From NCBI GenBank assembly GCA_021432605.1, contig MU271146.1, positions 1,116,001 through 1,180,000 of the forward strand: DNA of 64,000 nt, in the 5' to 3' direction. The notes under the pieces are model-generated. The model saw only the letters and a list, made by a program, of their open reading frames with translations. It had not been told where the DNA came from and made no database searches. The stretch is from Coniochaeta sp. PMI_546 (lineage: Eukaryota; Ascomycota; Sordariomycetes; Coniochaetales; Coniochaetaceae). Position numbers and translations under genes: made by a program. Every line of letters begins with the position of its first letter. Within the stretch, counting starts at the first letter, position 1. Of the stretch, positions 11,331 to 23,744 are shown in pieces.

Positions 11331-12374
11331 TCATTCATCTGCCGTCCCATCCGAGTAGTAATCGAAAGGCTCGGGCACAGCTGCATCCGCTGCCTCACCA
11401 CCTTCCTCATTCTCATCGTCGATCGGTCTCGCAGCCGGTTTCTTATCAGCAACCACGACGTCCTGCGTCTTAGCGCTAGTGATGCCATCCATCAGCGCAT
11501 CCCAAACAGTCCTCTCACCCCGAAGCAGAGCGGTCATGAACCTCGCCCACTCCCAAGGCCTCTCCTTTCCGCCAGGCAACGAATTGAAGTACTCCCACCC
11601 CATGACTCCCCCGAACCTGGCATGTCGGCCAACCAGCGCTGGAATCACGCTCCCTAGCATCTGCCAGGGTACCCAACCGCTACCATTCTCCGGATTCGTG
11701 ACTAGTCCGACAACGACCTTCTCAGCCGGCCACCCGCGAGCGAGTATCATCTCGTACATGAGAGGACTGGCGCAATCTCCCCACCCGCAGTAGAACTGTG
11801 CGTTGTACCAGGAAATCTCCTTGCCTCTCATCACCTCGAGAGCTTCATAGTCAAAGCCGGAAAGGTTGCGCCTAGCATCCAACAGAGCCGAAGCGACGGG
11901 CGCAAGAGTGATGATGAAATCAGGTCCGAAGTCGGACCGTAGCTGGTCGATAAGGTGAATGACGCCGGCAAGGGACATGGGTTCCTCCACATCGAGATCT
12001 ATGCCGTCGAGGGCGTAGGTCCGGATGAGATCGCGCAAAGGGGGGTAGTAGCTCTCGAATGCGGACTCCAGACGCGCATAGGATCCCTTAGCTGCTCCGC
12101 CGAGCATGGCTAGCACCTTGATGCCCGATGCTTGCAGGACGCGCAGCTCGGCCCACAGGGTGTCGAAGCGGGGGTGGCTGGCATGATGATCGTTGAGGGT
12201 TATGTTTGACGGGTCGTCGTTGATGTGTATAGCAGCGAGGATTAGATGTGTTAGGGAGATACCGGGTTGTTTGATGAGAGGCAGAACAGATATATGAGCG
12301 CCTGTCTCGGAGTCGTGGTGCGTCTGATAGTAGGTTATAATGCGCGGAGAGTGGAGAGCGGGGAGGGGAGGCAT
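11331..12374 (-). CDS. Glycoside hydrolase family 18 protein, probably intracellular
   Basis: Single-exon gene, 347 aa. It carries the GH18 active-site motif DGIDLDVE at residues 123-130 (D123, D126, D128, catalytic E130), the preceding strand VLAMLGGAAKGS (87-98), and a WYNAQFY strand typical of the family. GH18 enzymes cleave beta-1,4 GlcNAc linkages in chitin or N-glycans. There is no signal peptide (the protein starts MPPLPALHSPRIITYYQTHH), and it ends in an acidic low-complexity tail, so it probably acts inside the cell. A cytosolic endo-beta-N-acetylglucosaminidase-like role is possible, but the substrate cannot be read from sequence. It is divergent from FCF1. Confidence 0.85.
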   Translation of the reverse strand: MPPLPALHSPRIITYYQTHHDSETGAHISVLPLIKQPGISLTHLILAAIHINDDPSNITLNDHHASHPRFDTLWAELRVLQASGIKVLAMLGGAAKGSYARLESAFESYYPPLRDLIRTYALDGIDLDVEEPMSLAGVIHLIDQLRSDFGPDFIITLAPVASALLDARRNLSGFDYEALEVMRGKEISWYNAQFYCGWGDCASPLMYEMILARGWPAEKVVVGLVTNPENGSGWVPWQMLGSVIPALVGRHARFGGVMGWEYFNSLPGGKERPWEWARFMTALLRGERTVWDALMDGITSAKTQDVVVADKKPAARPIDDENEEGGEAADAAVPEPFDYYSDGTADE

Positions 12375-13007
12375 GTCTGCCGTTCAATGATAGGAAAAGC
12401 ACCAAGTGAGATGTAGCCCGGGTCTGACGTTACAACATGCACTTCTCGCAAATGAGAGTGACAATTGACGAGGCAAAACGTGACTGGAGATGGTGATATG
12501 TCCGAGTATAAGGTAGGGCACACTGTTGAAGAGCAGAACTGGACAACTGTCCGAAGTGTAAAACGAGAGGAAATGTGACAAATGATCGTAGAGATCTCCT
12601 TTCACCTGATCGCACCGATTTCCATGCTTCCAGTTTACAATAAATGAGTGTCTTAGCTTAATTGAATGAAGTTCATAAGATTTAAGGCCAACCTCAACGC
12701 GACATCGTAGTGTACGGTAGGTCGTCTGAGCTGACTTGAGCCTCAGTGGCGAACTGCAACAGCGGTGCCCCTAAATGTACAACGCCCCACTTTTTAGAGC
12801 CTTGCCAAGAGCGCCCCAGTATCCGTCTTTGCATCCTGATCCAAAATTTTGAGCTGGATGAGTTTCTCACCACACTGACGATAACCACAACCACGGCCAC
12901 TCAAAACAATCCTCATCCTCATAATCAACTGAATCACACCCCGCACCTAAAGCCACATTCCAATAGTATCTCAGGATCACCTCTTGCTGTCAAGGGCGCC
13001 CGTCAAC
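12375..13007. promoter_or_regulatory. Divergent intergenic region, GH18 / FCF1
   Basis: Contains the palindromic CAAAATTTTG at 12842-12851, 157-166 bp upstream of the FCF1 ATG, resembling the RRPE element of ribosome-biogenesis promoters. A CA/AC-rich leader follows at 12880-12990. Confidence 0.45.
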
Positions 13008-13861
13008 ATGGGTGTGGCAAAGAAGACGAGAAAGTTTGGAGCGGTCAGTCGCCCTATGAAGTCTTATCGATAAGCACTCAACTGACGAGCATTGCTAGAT
13101 CAAACGAGTGATTGGTAAACGCGATGCCAGGTTAAAGGAGAACAAAGACAAGGCAGATATAGGAAATGCAAAGAAGAAGGCGGAGGCTTTCCCTGAGGAG
13201 GTCCGCGTGATGTAGGTGTCTCAAACTCTGGCCATATGCTTACTGGACGGAAACGCTGACCCGACTACATCAGACCTCAGATGCCTTCATCCATGTTCTT
13301 CCAGTACAACTCCGCGCTTGTACCTCCCTACAGCGTCCTAGTAGTATGTTACTCTTGTCACCCGCGCTGGTATTGCATGACATCGTTTGTTGACCACATT
13401 CAGGACACCAATTTTCTCTCTCACACAGTCAGAGCTAAGCTTCCTCTGGTCGAGACGATGATGGACTGCCTCTACGCAGCCTGCACACCGATCATCACGG
13501 ACTGTGTGATGGCCGAGTTGGAGAAGCTTGGGCCGAAATATCGACTGGCCCTCCAGATCGCCCGAGACGAGCGGTTCGAGAGGAGTGCGTGTGACCACAA
13601 GGGCACGTATGCAGACGACTGCATAGTCGACCGGATAATGAAGCACAGGATTTACATTGTTGCAACCAACGATAAGGATCTTTGTAAGTCATGACTGCCT
13701 TCGAGATGGACACCCTCATATCAGCCACTTCTACGACCCGCACTCGGAATACTAACCGGACACTCATAGGCCGGAGAATCAGGAAGGTCCCTGGCGTACC
13801 GATTATGAAGGTCGCACGGGGCAAATATCTCATTGAGAGGCTGCCCGGTGCTCCTGAGTGA
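13008..13861 (+). CDS. FCF1: rRNA-processing PIN-domain endonuclease Fcf1/Utp24
   Basis: Five exons (13008-13043, 13099-13211, 13274-13343, 13404-13683, 13770-13861) encode 196 aa, matching the family length. It starts MGVAKKTRKFGA, then IKRVIGKRDARLKENK, then the PIN domain with its acidic residues in VDTNF (D74), ITDCVMAELEKLGPKYR (D106, E111), GTYADDC (D144/D145) and ATND (D163). It ends RGKYLIERLPGAPE. Fcf1/Utp24 is a nucleolar nuclease of the SSU processome that cuts pre-rRNA at sites around the 18S 5' end. Introns are 55-86 nt; the first uses a GTCAGT donor. The dense intron structure hides this gene from simple open-frame searches. Confidence 0.95.
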
Positions 13862-14715
13862 GGGAAACGCATTTGTTGGAGCCCAGACTGCTCTACCCAC
13901 GACTGGTGACGACCGGACCACTATCGAGTCCATAGATGGAACGAGGACCTGCCACTTCTAATGGCAGCGCTCGCGGCAAATACTTTTGGAGTTATGGTTC
14001 CGCGATGGGACAGGTTGTGATATATGAGGCGTATGTGCCCTACCGCGATAGGACACTCAAATGAGCAGGACAGCTGCAAGATAGGGGACCTGGATACTCT
14101 CGTAGAGCTAGCAGATTGCCAGCTGCCGTTCTGTGGCTCAGTCAGCATTGGGTATCAACACGGCAAGGGGCAAGGACGGTTCGTTTCCCCACCGCCGGTG
14201 TTGCACATGAGGCTCATGGTGTTGGATCGGGCGTGCATTTCTGCATCAAATCTGGCAGATGACTGCTTGTAGAGAAGGAACCACGAAATACCTTTGCGAG
14301 CAGCAACTTGAATAGAGGGTTAAAACAACACGGCCACTCAAGTGTGGCAGGGTTGCTTTCAAAGAAGCTTGGCGGTCAGATTTAGGCTTAGTAATACGCA
14401 TCAACGTCACGATAGTCCCAAGCCGTGGGCATAGTGTTTGTCTAAGCTTCTGTATATTTGTGGGGAAATAGAACAAGATAGTGGCACTCTCCTCTTGGCG
14501 ATGCTCAGTGGTAAGGCTGAGACATTATCAAATCTATCGAGCCTATCTACTTGGGGTTGGATTTCTTCTGTTCTGATCAGGCGTCTCGAGACCGTGCCAT
14601 CAGAGGCTAAGACATCAGCCCATCGGGTCGACTTTAATGTCGACGAGCTCGGATTCACACTCACGCTTCCCCGAATCTTCCTGCAGGAGTACAGGTTGAG
14701 ATATGATGCTCATCC
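13862..14715. other. Intergenic region upstream of the Zn2Cys6 regulator
   Basis: Downstream of FCF1 and upstream of the regulator. No supported gene; the open frames present are short and featureless. Confidence 0.5.
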
Positions 14716-17377
14716 ATGGAAGCTGAAGCAAGCATGTCATCTCAACAAGCATTCGTGCCCGGAGAACCGGGTCCGTCTCGGACTTCCGGCAGTGCGAGTG
14801 GCCCGTCTATCTACGGCCCAAGTCCCTTGGAATCAGCCCAAACAACATCAGAAGACAACCAGAGTGCGTCGTCCTCATCCGGTGCCCAAGCACGGTCCGG
14901 ATCGGGCTTAGGCCCCCAAAGTACATATGCCTCACAACAACAGCAGCAGCAGCAGCAGCACATCAAGCGCACGCGTGTGCTGCTGTCCTGCGCGCCATGT
15001 CGGACCTCGAAGCTCAAATGCGACCGCGGCCAGCCGTGCTCTATGTGTGTCAGAAAGGGGCGGACAGATGGCTGCCTCTACGCACCTCGGCCGGAGAAGG
15101 CACGGCCGGCGAAGAGCATGGCGGCCAGGCTGAAAAGGCTGGAGGGGATGGTCCGGGGCATGATGCCTGGGGAGGGCGGTGAGGCCAATGTCCCGGCTGA
15201 ACCGGTCAGCGCTGAATCTGGTGACTTCTCTCAGGGCCGCGGACAGGTGGTTGTCGCTAGCGGTGGAAAGTCCACCACCTACGTTGGGGCGACGCATTTT
15301 ATGGCTATGCTTGATGATGTGAGTGGTGTTGGTCTTCGGCTGTGCCACTTCAGTTCGTGTCCTGACGAGATATTCTAGATCGAGGACCTCAAGAGCTACT
15401 TTGAAGAGGATGATACTCCATCGGATGGCGCCTCAGAGCCGGATATGGATGGCCAATCTTCGGAGGTGCTCATGGTCAACAGCTCCGCCCCACGAAGCCG
15501 CCGGGAACTCCTCAATCATCTCCCACCACGGCATATCGTCGATCGACTCGTTATGAGGTTCTTCAGTGCATACAGCCCGTCTCAGCATATAATCCACCGA
15601 CCGACGTTCGTCAAGCAGTACGCCGAGTTTTGGCAGGACCAGAGTCAAATGCCGCTGGATTGGGTCGCCCTCTTATTTAACATTCTGGCCCTGGGCACAT
15701 TCTTTTCCACCTACACGGCGCCGCACGAACTCGAACTCGACAGCGATATGCCTCCCATGCATCGCTTCTCGCAATATCGGACCGCAGCAGGATGGGCACT
15801 GATCTCGGCAAAGTACACACATCCCGGTCCGATGACACTTCAGCCCATGGTCCTGTACATCGAGGCAGAATTCCTCGTCAACCGCGCTTCTCAGATGAAC
15901 TGCTACCTCCTCTGTGCGGTAGGTATTCGGCTCATGATGAAGATGGGTCTGCACCGCGATCCAAGTAAGCTACCAAACATCTCGCCTTTCGACGGCGAGA
16001 TGCGGAGGAGGATGTGGAACCTCCTAGTGCAGATCGACTTGATCGTGTCATTCCATCTTGGCCTTCCGAGCATGATACACGGCATCGAGAGCGACACCAA
16101 CCTGCCGAGGAACCTTATAAACGAGGACTTGAGGGAAGACATGACCGAACTGCCTCCCAGTAGACCTGACAGCGAATACACCGAGCTCACATATCCGATC
16201 TGGAAGAGTACGATATGCAGAGTCTTCGGCCTCGTCGCAAGACAGGCTCATTCCCTAACCTTACCTACATATAGCGATGTCATGAGGCTGGACAGCCTTC
16301 TCGAAGAGAAATGGAGGCAAGTACCATCCTTCATAAAGGTCAAGCCTCTGGAAGACTCTATCACGGATCCGCCTCAGCTGGTGAACCAGCGCTTCGGTTT
16401 GGCAGCGCTGTACCAGAAGAGCAGATGCGTACTTCACAGGCGGTACCTCATCGAAGCCATCCCGCGGAAGGAGCACGAGTACTCTCGCAAGACCTGTCTG
16501 GACGCGGCGCTGAGCTTGCTTGATTACCAGAACACCATTTACCAAGCTACGCTTCCCGGCGGCCTGCTCAGACAGAACGGGTGGTTCATCACTTCACTCG
16601 CAATCCACGACTTCTTGCTCGCGGCCATGGTCATATACCTCGTCATCCAGACCGGTCGATACCCTGCGACTACCCCGGAGTTCGACCCGATGAGCCAAGA
16701 CGAAGCTGCGCCAAGCAGGAACGAACTTATCAATCTCCTGAGACGATCTCACCGAATCTGGATCGCCGTATCCAGCGACGCTGCTGTGGCGAAGAAAGCG
16801 TGCAATATCCTGGCCACCATGTTAAGAAAAATCACTGATCGGGGCGGGGAAGCCGAGGGAGACATGGAACAGGGTGCTTTTGACAGCGATATACTGCAGG
16901 GACACATGCGCCAGGGCCGGCCGACCCCAGGGTTTGGGCAGGTGTCGCAGTCCTCCATGAGCCGTAAGTCCCCTGCTTCTTCTACCCATCTCAAATGCCA
17001 TCTAAGAGTCCCTTCCAGAGCGTCCATCGTTAGAACCCTACACCGCTGCGACGCAGCAGACTGGACCTCAGACTCCTTTCTCGAGGACGGACTTCGTGCC
17101 AGCTGCCGATACACCTTGGCTGTCATTAGGGCCAAATGCAATGGACTGGGTAAGTTTGGTCTTTTGATCCGTAGAAGGAGACTCAATCACTGACTTACCT
17201 CTTCCGCAGTCATCGTTCGACCAGGCACTCAGGGGCGAAGAAGAGACAGCAGATCCGTTACTGACAGACGACTGGCTGCAACAGAGGACAGTCTTAGACG
17301 ACCTAGACTTTGCTTCTTCTGGTTTCTGGGGGCCTCCCTCAGCCCCTTCCAGCGGTACCGGTCCATCTCGGCAATGA
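14716..17377 (+). CDS. Zn(II)2Cys6 fungal transcription factor
   Basis: Exons 14716-15318, 15379-16963, 17019-17149 and 17210-17377 encode 828 aa. A Ser/Gly-rich start and an eight-Gln tract precede the zinc cluster CAPCRTSKLKCDRGQPCSMC...C (C92, C95, C102, C108, C111, C120) and a short basic linker with a likely coiled coil (MAARLKRLEGMV). The middle is a fungal-specific transcription factor domain (RFFSAYSPSQHIIHRPTF; MKMGLHRDPSKLP; RRRMWNLLVQIDLIVSFHLG). The C-terminus is rich in Asp, Trp and Pro (DDWLQQRTVLDDLDF) and could be an activation domain. Such proteins bind CGG half-sites in the nucleus. The target pathway is not evident; no metabolic cluster adjoins it. An alternative start lies at Met5 of the N-terminal region (MSSQQ). 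Confidence 0.93.
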
Positions 17378-20300
17378 GATGACTGAGATAACCTCTCCTC
17401 CACCAACTATGGTGTGTATCGTATCGGAAGCGGGCTGTAGCCTGTTTAAGGACGAATCTGGGACGCGGGAAGGTGCTCGTCAGCAGCCACTACTTGCGAT
17501 TTGCCAGCCGACGTGCTCTGAGGCAGGGGTGAGCATCGTCTGACTGGTCACGTCATTGTCATTTTGCGGATGCTGCTCTTGACCTCAATTGCCTGTAGCC
17601 CGCATCCTCCTCACCGGATGCAAGCGGGAAGCAAGCGCTTTCGGCTCCTGAAGGTGCTGTCACACAGAGTGGCAGCCCCACTAAGGTTAAGGCAAGGGAG
17701 AACGAGTGCAGGGCCGAAAGGGTTCTTGACCACTCATTGTTTCTTGAGGTTGTCCTCACTCCCATCCGCACATGGCATTGTACATTGCCTCAGCGCCCAG
17801 TCACGGGCAAAGAATTGAAGCCATTGACGCCATCGAGTTACGCGTCTATCCGTAAGGTACCTCGCCCCGGAAATAACTGCAGCACGTTTTCGCTAACCAT
17901 TGTTATGGGAGACTGTGCCACGACAGTTTGGAGTCAAGTCAGGACAGCGACCCAAGTTGGAGAGAGAGAACGTTACAGATGTCTCTGGCCGTCGAACAGC
18001 GGCGGTCGAGCACTATAGCTAGTCTCCGCGGAGATGTCTCGCTTGAATAGCCAGCATGACTTCAATGACTGCAATCCTATGTTGCTGAATCTTGCCCAAA
18101 GGCGTTAGCGAAGCTCGAATGTACGTAATTGAAACGGGCTCGCAGCGGTTGCCCGCGCTCGGTGTCCACTCGGTCAGTCAATCATCAGTCGCAGCAAACC
18201 ACGGTAAGCGCGTCATAACTAAAGCGCAGAATCGCCCGGACTACCTTCGGTGGACGAGATTCACGGAATACTGTTGAGATCTATCTACTTGTCGGCCGTT
18301 GCCGTGTTGCATGGACCCGCGGCTTAGACCAAGGCACTGGGTACCTCGAACAAATAAGACATCCAGTTGCTCACATGTGTATGTATGTACATAACACCGT
18401 AATTCGCACCGGCTGGCCAAGACAGGAGCTCTAGAACGTGTTGACGGTCCGGGTCTGTCTGTATGTGAGTCTCAGAAGAGCCGCTTGGCCTAAGCTAATG
18501 TAGTGTCATAGAAATGTAGTGAGGGGAGTCGTGGACAGCGCAGCGTAGCAATTGATACAACACCGAGAACCCCGTCGTCGCAAATGACCGACAACGAGGA
18601 TAGACTAGAGGAATACTTTTACTCAAGCGGCCCAGCAAGACAGACGCCGATTATAGTTAGGGCAGGAGGACAGTAATGGGCCCACGAAAAAGAAGCAAAA
18701 ACAGGCGAGGCGACGATCCAGCGATCCATCGCGGTTCGGACGCACTGAAACTTTTACCTAATTCGAATCTTGGAGAAGTAGGAAGGCGACAGTGTCCGGT
18801 CGACTAGTTCCAGCATCGTCATCTTTCCCAGTTCCTGCGCCATCCGCTTGGGGCACGACATCCAGGGGGGGAGGGGGACAAAGCACTAAAATATATCGAG
18901 CGACAACGTGACCACGCAACTTTGCGAAAATCCGGGGTCCAACTCTCCATATGTGGACTAACAACTTCATGGTCAACCTGGAAGTAAAGTCGTCAAGGGC
19001 AGTCCTGGCAGTGAGGCAAGGGACTTGTTGAACACCACTGAGGTCCAGAATGACAACAGGAGGCTACAAGGAAGGCATAGGAATATACGTGGACTTCTGG
19101 ACAAGACGAAAACATGGGCGGATTCATGTCATTAAGGGCACAATTGCACTGAACAATACACTGCCCTTTGTTCGGGTTGGCGGCGCTAGAGAAAACAATC
19201 GAATAATGAGTCAAAGTCTGCTCCACGATCAAGAAGAAGTGTTATCCGCACCAAACACGTCTGTGTAGACTCTAGTCTAGACCAAGTGCTTGATAGCTCA
19301 CCGCTCAGATATTTCCACGATGGCTATTACACATGATAAGACGGCGTGGAGGAAGATATGGAGAACAGGACGCCGCAGCTCTTACGTGCCAAGCTAGAAA
19401 GAAGACGTGCAAGGAGCAGTGTTTCCGCAGCGTCCAGTTTTCTCAATGATCCAGCGTTGGCATCTCTTCAGCGCATCGGATCGGATGGACCGACTGGGGG
19501 TTATTGAAGGTACAGTGCCTTCACTACGAAAAGAAGGCTGAATAGCGACGTCCAGTCTGCCCTTCCGACCACTCCTGCTGGCTTGCTGTAGCACGACTTC
19601 AGTATAATAATCTCCGATTGGATCAATCGCTCCAAGTGCAAGTGACTTTCCTTGCTGCTTGTCGTCCGGCATCATCATGACCGACGTTCATCCTATCTGC
19701 TGGCACATCGCAAAAAGCAGCGTGCTGTCAGTAGGGCGGCGGGCCAGTGTATCCACAAGTCTCCGTAAAAGTCTTACCAGTTGAAAATTCCCATCAGGCG
19801 ACCGCTGCGCAATGCTGTATTCTAGTTGGTCAGAGCACGTTTCTATTTGGTCATGTCTTTGCCCAGGGGATGCTTCCCGGCCCTAGCGAGTTCGTCATTT
19901 CAGGTTCCTTCCATGCGTATCTCGCGCGAGGGCGCAAAGCAGTTCTACTGCGGTACAATGTACCTCATGCGCCATCCGATGCTGTCTGTTGAACACAACG
20001 GTCCGGCCAGCAGGGTGTCAGTGCTAGAGGAGAGGTACCTTAAAATTACAGCGGAGGTACGTACCCGCAAGGTACCTCCAACTCCCATCCGAATAGGTAA
20101 TACTTTTGCTACCTCTGTGCCCTTATCATGTCGTCGTCTGCTCCCTTTCCCTTTGAGCTTCCAATTGTCAGAGATCTCTTCTTCCTCATCTTTCCCTTCC
20201 CTCCATGCCTAAACTACCATAAACACAAGACAGAGTTGAATTTAAGTTGACTTGCCTGTCTCTTCCCCAGACTTTCCTCGATCTCGTCGATTTCAACTCA

Positions 20301-20803
20301 CGCTATCTATATCTGCCCCGCAATCTACAGGCAGAGCAACCCCACTAAGATAACGTCCGGGCGAACAACTGGAGCGTCAGAAGTCCTAGCAAGCAACGAC
20401 TGCATCTTTCCGGCCTGGTGATCTGACCCTTGGGGTGTCGTAAGGCATCAGCAGCATTCCTGCGGCAGACTAATTTGCGCCATCCCGGACAGCTTAAAAC
20501 GACAGGTGCGCTATCTGACATATTATCCGCCCCTCGAGGCGCGTCTCGCAAGCCTGCCGTCCGGGGGTCTGCGCAACGCCCTCGATACCCAGTTCGGTTT
20601 TTTCTTTGTATAAGAGAAGGGCACTAGGTCAGGCGCGGATAAACGCCTTTTTGTCGCCCGCTCAGAAAAAGAACTTTCGATTCTTCTCCATCTTCCTGCC
20701 AGTCATTTTCCACGGGTTCAATCTGGGTTTAGAACAGATACTGGGGGGGGAGAGCGACTGAGTTGGCTCTTTGAGTCGCGATCCAAAAAAGCTGACGGTT
20801 GCG
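17378..20803. other. 3.4 kb gene-poor region upstream of the NmrA-like gene
   Basis: No gene supported. Features: AGGTACCT copies near 17857, 20035 and 20081, the GGTACGTACC palindrome at 20056-20065, and pyrimidine-rich DNA around 20110-20300 that probably belongs to the promoter/leader of the downstream gene. A 94-codon minus-strand open frame at 19394-19678 starts with three Met codons but has no recognisable features. Confidence 0.5.
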
Positions 20804-22159
20804 ATGCCAGCCGAACTACGCTCGGATCTGGCGATCCGGCCAGTTCCGAAAGACATCAAGTTCCCAAATATCACGAACGGAGAGAGGACGCACAAGCACT
20901 CGAGATCCTCATACTCTGAAGCCTCGCCTCTGACTTCACGGAATAATTCTCTCACTTTCCGCCCCGCCAAGCGGTCCATGCCGTCTCCAGATAAGACCAT
21001 TGCCGTTATCAATGCAAGTGGACGTCAAGCGGCTTCCTTCATACGAGTGGCCACTGCGGTCGGCTACCATGTGCGCGCTCAGCTGCGCAACCTCGAGGGC
21101 GTGATCGCGACAGAGGTTGCGACCAATCCGAACGTGACGGTCCTCCAGGACGAACTATACACCAAGGAGCCCGCCGCGGAAAAGACTGACGTCGACGTCA
21201 CCGTAGACGGGCCCATCTCCGGCATCGGCGTCAACCACAAGCTGATCGAGAAGCTGTTTCGCGGATGCCAGCTCGCGTTCATCAACACCACATTCTACGG
21301 CGATGAGGTCAAGATCGGACAAGCGCTTGCCGATGCGGCCAAGAAGGCCGGTATCCAACATTATGTCTACTCGTCAATGCCGGATCACGCCGCCTACAAC
21401 AAGGACTGGCCATCTCTCCCGTTATGGGCCTCTAAACACAAGGTCGAGGAATACGTCAGGAAGATAGGACTACCCGCCACATTTGTCTACACAGGCATCT
21501 ACAACAATAACTTCACCTCGCTGCCATACCCGTTATTCTGCACCGAATTGCAGCCCGACGGCTCCTGGATATGGCAAGCGCCCTTCCACCCAGACGTCAA
21601 GCTCCCCTGGCTGGACGCGGAGCACGATGTCGGACCTGCCATCCTGCAGATCTTTAAGGACGGCGTATCGAAATGGGGTGGTGGTAAGCGCATAGCGCTA
21701 GCCTACGAGATGCTCACGCCCAGAGAGGCATGTCGCGTCTTCTCGCGCGGGGTCGGAAGACCAGTGCGCTACGTCCGGGGACCGATCGAGATCAAGGTCC
21801 CGATCCCAGAGGGCTACAGGAGCCAGCTGGAGGCCCTCGAGGCCCATTACGCCCTCGGCAAGGACGATCCCAAGAAGCAGCCGCCGTACTTTGGCGACGT
21901 GGCCCTGGAGGAGAGCTGCCCGAAGGTCGCGCTAGAGCTGTGGGAGGGCCCTCGCGGGCTCGAGGAGTATGCGCGCGAGATCTTCCCGCTGGAGGAGCGG
22001 GCGAATGGCCTTACGTGGATGCTCGAGGAGGACGATGGCGGTGGTGGCGGCCACGAAAATGGGGGAGACGAGAGCGAGAATTCGGACTCGGAGGATGAGG
22101 ACGACGACGGGCTGGTTATGCGTGGGCTGAAGCGGGATGAGGAGGAGTGGCTTGCCTAG
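20804..22159 (+). CDS. nmrA: NmrA-like negative regulator (NMR type)
   Basis: Single exon, 451 aa from the ATG at 20804. The Rossmann nucleotide-binding motif reads KTIAVINASGRQAASFIRVA (about residues 64-83), followed by YHVRAQLRN, and the NmrA pattern HYVYSSMPD, GLPATFVYTGIYNNNF and PWLDAEHDVGPAIL. NmrA/NMR proteins resemble short-chain dehydrogenases but lack the catalytic Tyr-x3-Lys. They bind NAD(P) and restrain the GATA activator AreA/NIT-2 in nitrogen metabolite repression. The C-terminus is an acidic Glu/Asp/Gly tail. A second in-frame ATG at 20978 (MPSPDK) would remove 58 residues and could be the main start. The match to the NMR group looks close, but other NmrA-like proteins exist. 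Confidence 0.88.
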   Translation: MPAELRSDLAIRPVPKDIKFPNITNGERTHKHSRSSYSEASPLTSRNNSLTFRPAKRSMPSPDKTIAVINASGRQAASFIRVATAVGYHVRAQLRNLEGVIATEVATNPNVTVLQDELYTKEPAAEKTDVDVTVDGPISGIGVNHKLIEKLFRGCQLAFINTTFYGDEVKIGQALADAAKKAGIQHYVYSSMPDHAAYNKDWPSLPLWASKHKVEEYVRKIGLPATFVYTGIYNNNFTSLPYPLFCTELQPDGSWIWQAPFHPDVKLPWLDAEHDVGPAILQIFKDGVSKWGGGKRIALAYEMLTPREACRVFSRGVGRPVRYVRGPIEIKVPIPEGYRSQLEALEAHYALGKDDPKKQPPYFGDVALEESCPKVALELWEGPRGLEEYAREIFPLEERANGLTWMLEEDDGGGGGHENGGDESENSDSEDEDDDGLVMRGLKRDEEEWLA

Positions 22160-23744
22160 GAAAGCGGTCCATCTCGATCGCCCTGGGAATATCACGTCCA
22201 CGACACACACACACGTACACACCAAAAACCTAAGTGATACTGTCATGAAGGGGGCTTGGTAAACACAGCTACCTCAAAAGGAAATGGATCCAGGAAAAGG
22301 ATTCTTGAGGCAGGGAGGCGGCTTTTCACTCTATTCTACATCTCGGTTCGCATGGCATAGCTTCGGAGCGCATCTGGTGATAACTGCGGGCATATTGGGC
22401 GGCAGGGGGGATCGGATGATGGGAGCCGTCGGCGGCATGCGTCTTATTGTCATTTCTCTCTCTATCTCTCTCTCTCTCTATCTGGGTTGGCGTTATGTGC
22501 TCCGGTCCCGACAAAGCGAGCTGTCCATGACCAGTTTCACTGTGTACTTCAGCAGCCTTGAAGCTTAGGTATGATCAAAACGGGGGTGTTACATGAGGAG
22601 AAGAATTGGAAAAGCTCGACTCGGAAGAGACAGTTGGTCGTTTTTAAAGTGGTGAGATGGGATGCAACTCTAGTGAATCCTGAATAGTCTGAGTGATGAA
22701 CTCATGCAATCACGCAATCAGAACGGATGACGGAAGTCGGTTCGTTATCATGATCAGGGTCACCGAGGACTCTCCACTTCCTGCACCACAAGCTCGGTGA
22801 CATCTTTGCAAAGATCGAGGTCTGACAGGAACAAATAGGAACGGCACATATAAGCTAGTAGTAGCAACGCAACGGTCATCGCGCTCCGTTGTCGAAGTCC
22901 ATTGGCACAGAGAGGTACCGGCTTGCATATAGTATGCGAGAAAAGTATCGAAAACCAAGACTGTGGTCTTGGACCTTAGGCAGGCAGTCATCCTCTTGCG
23001 AGTGCCATAGGAAAGATGATTCTACCGCGGCCGAGTTATTTTCTTTCGATCTCTGTTCATCTTTGTCGTCAGTTGTTGTACTACTAACCCCCACTGGAGG
23101 ATTAGTGTTCAAGTTTCTTTGCGTGGGAGTGGAAGCTTTGCCACGCTTCCATGCATGAACATGTACTGTGCCGGGGGGTGGGCTGCAGTTGCTGGGTTCG
23201 GTGTGCCTGGTGATTGGCTGCGAGGACAGGCCGTTGAACCCTTGGTCAGGAGTAGATTTGCAGTGAAAGTTGCCTAGTGTGCCTACTTCATGGATTTATA
23301 AGATACAAAGTCAGGAAAATCTATGGTACTTCAATTACTCATCACATATGCTATTATCAACTCGCAAGATAATTGTGGACGGTTCCAAGTGTATGCAAAG
23401 CTCATGCACGCAGCGTGATCGCGAGCAGGTGTCTTTAGGCCACACCGGAATCGTAGGTGCTCTAGCCTGTGGCGGAACATGTAAGCCTGTAGAGTGGTGC
23501 TCATCATGCCTCTCAGTTCGCCGATAACTCATCAGATATATTAATGTTAGATAGATAACGACTTGCGCCGTGAGGCTACCAGTCGCACCAGGCGTCCAAG
23601 TTCAGAACGGCGCGGACTGGCACCGTATTACTTCCTGATAGGACTTAGTACTGACGAGTGCCAATTCGTTCGCCTATGAGCACAGTTCGCCTGAACATAG
23701 AAAACCAATGCCCTTTTGCCGAAGGTGCATTTTTCTTCCTTTTC
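22160..23744. other. Intergenic region between convergent nmrA-like and ERG2
   Basis: Contains a TCTC/CTAT microsatellite at about 22455-22485 and no supported gene. Confidence 0.5.
22455..22485. repeat. (TC)n-type microsatellite
   Basis: Short run of TCTCTC/TATCTC units in the 3' flank of the nmrA-like gene. Confidence 0.7.

Noticed and set aside
19394-19678. 94-codon minus-strand frame starting with three Met codons
   Set aside because: Low complexity is absent but so is any family feature or promoter evidence; it could be a lineage-specific gene but is not supportable.
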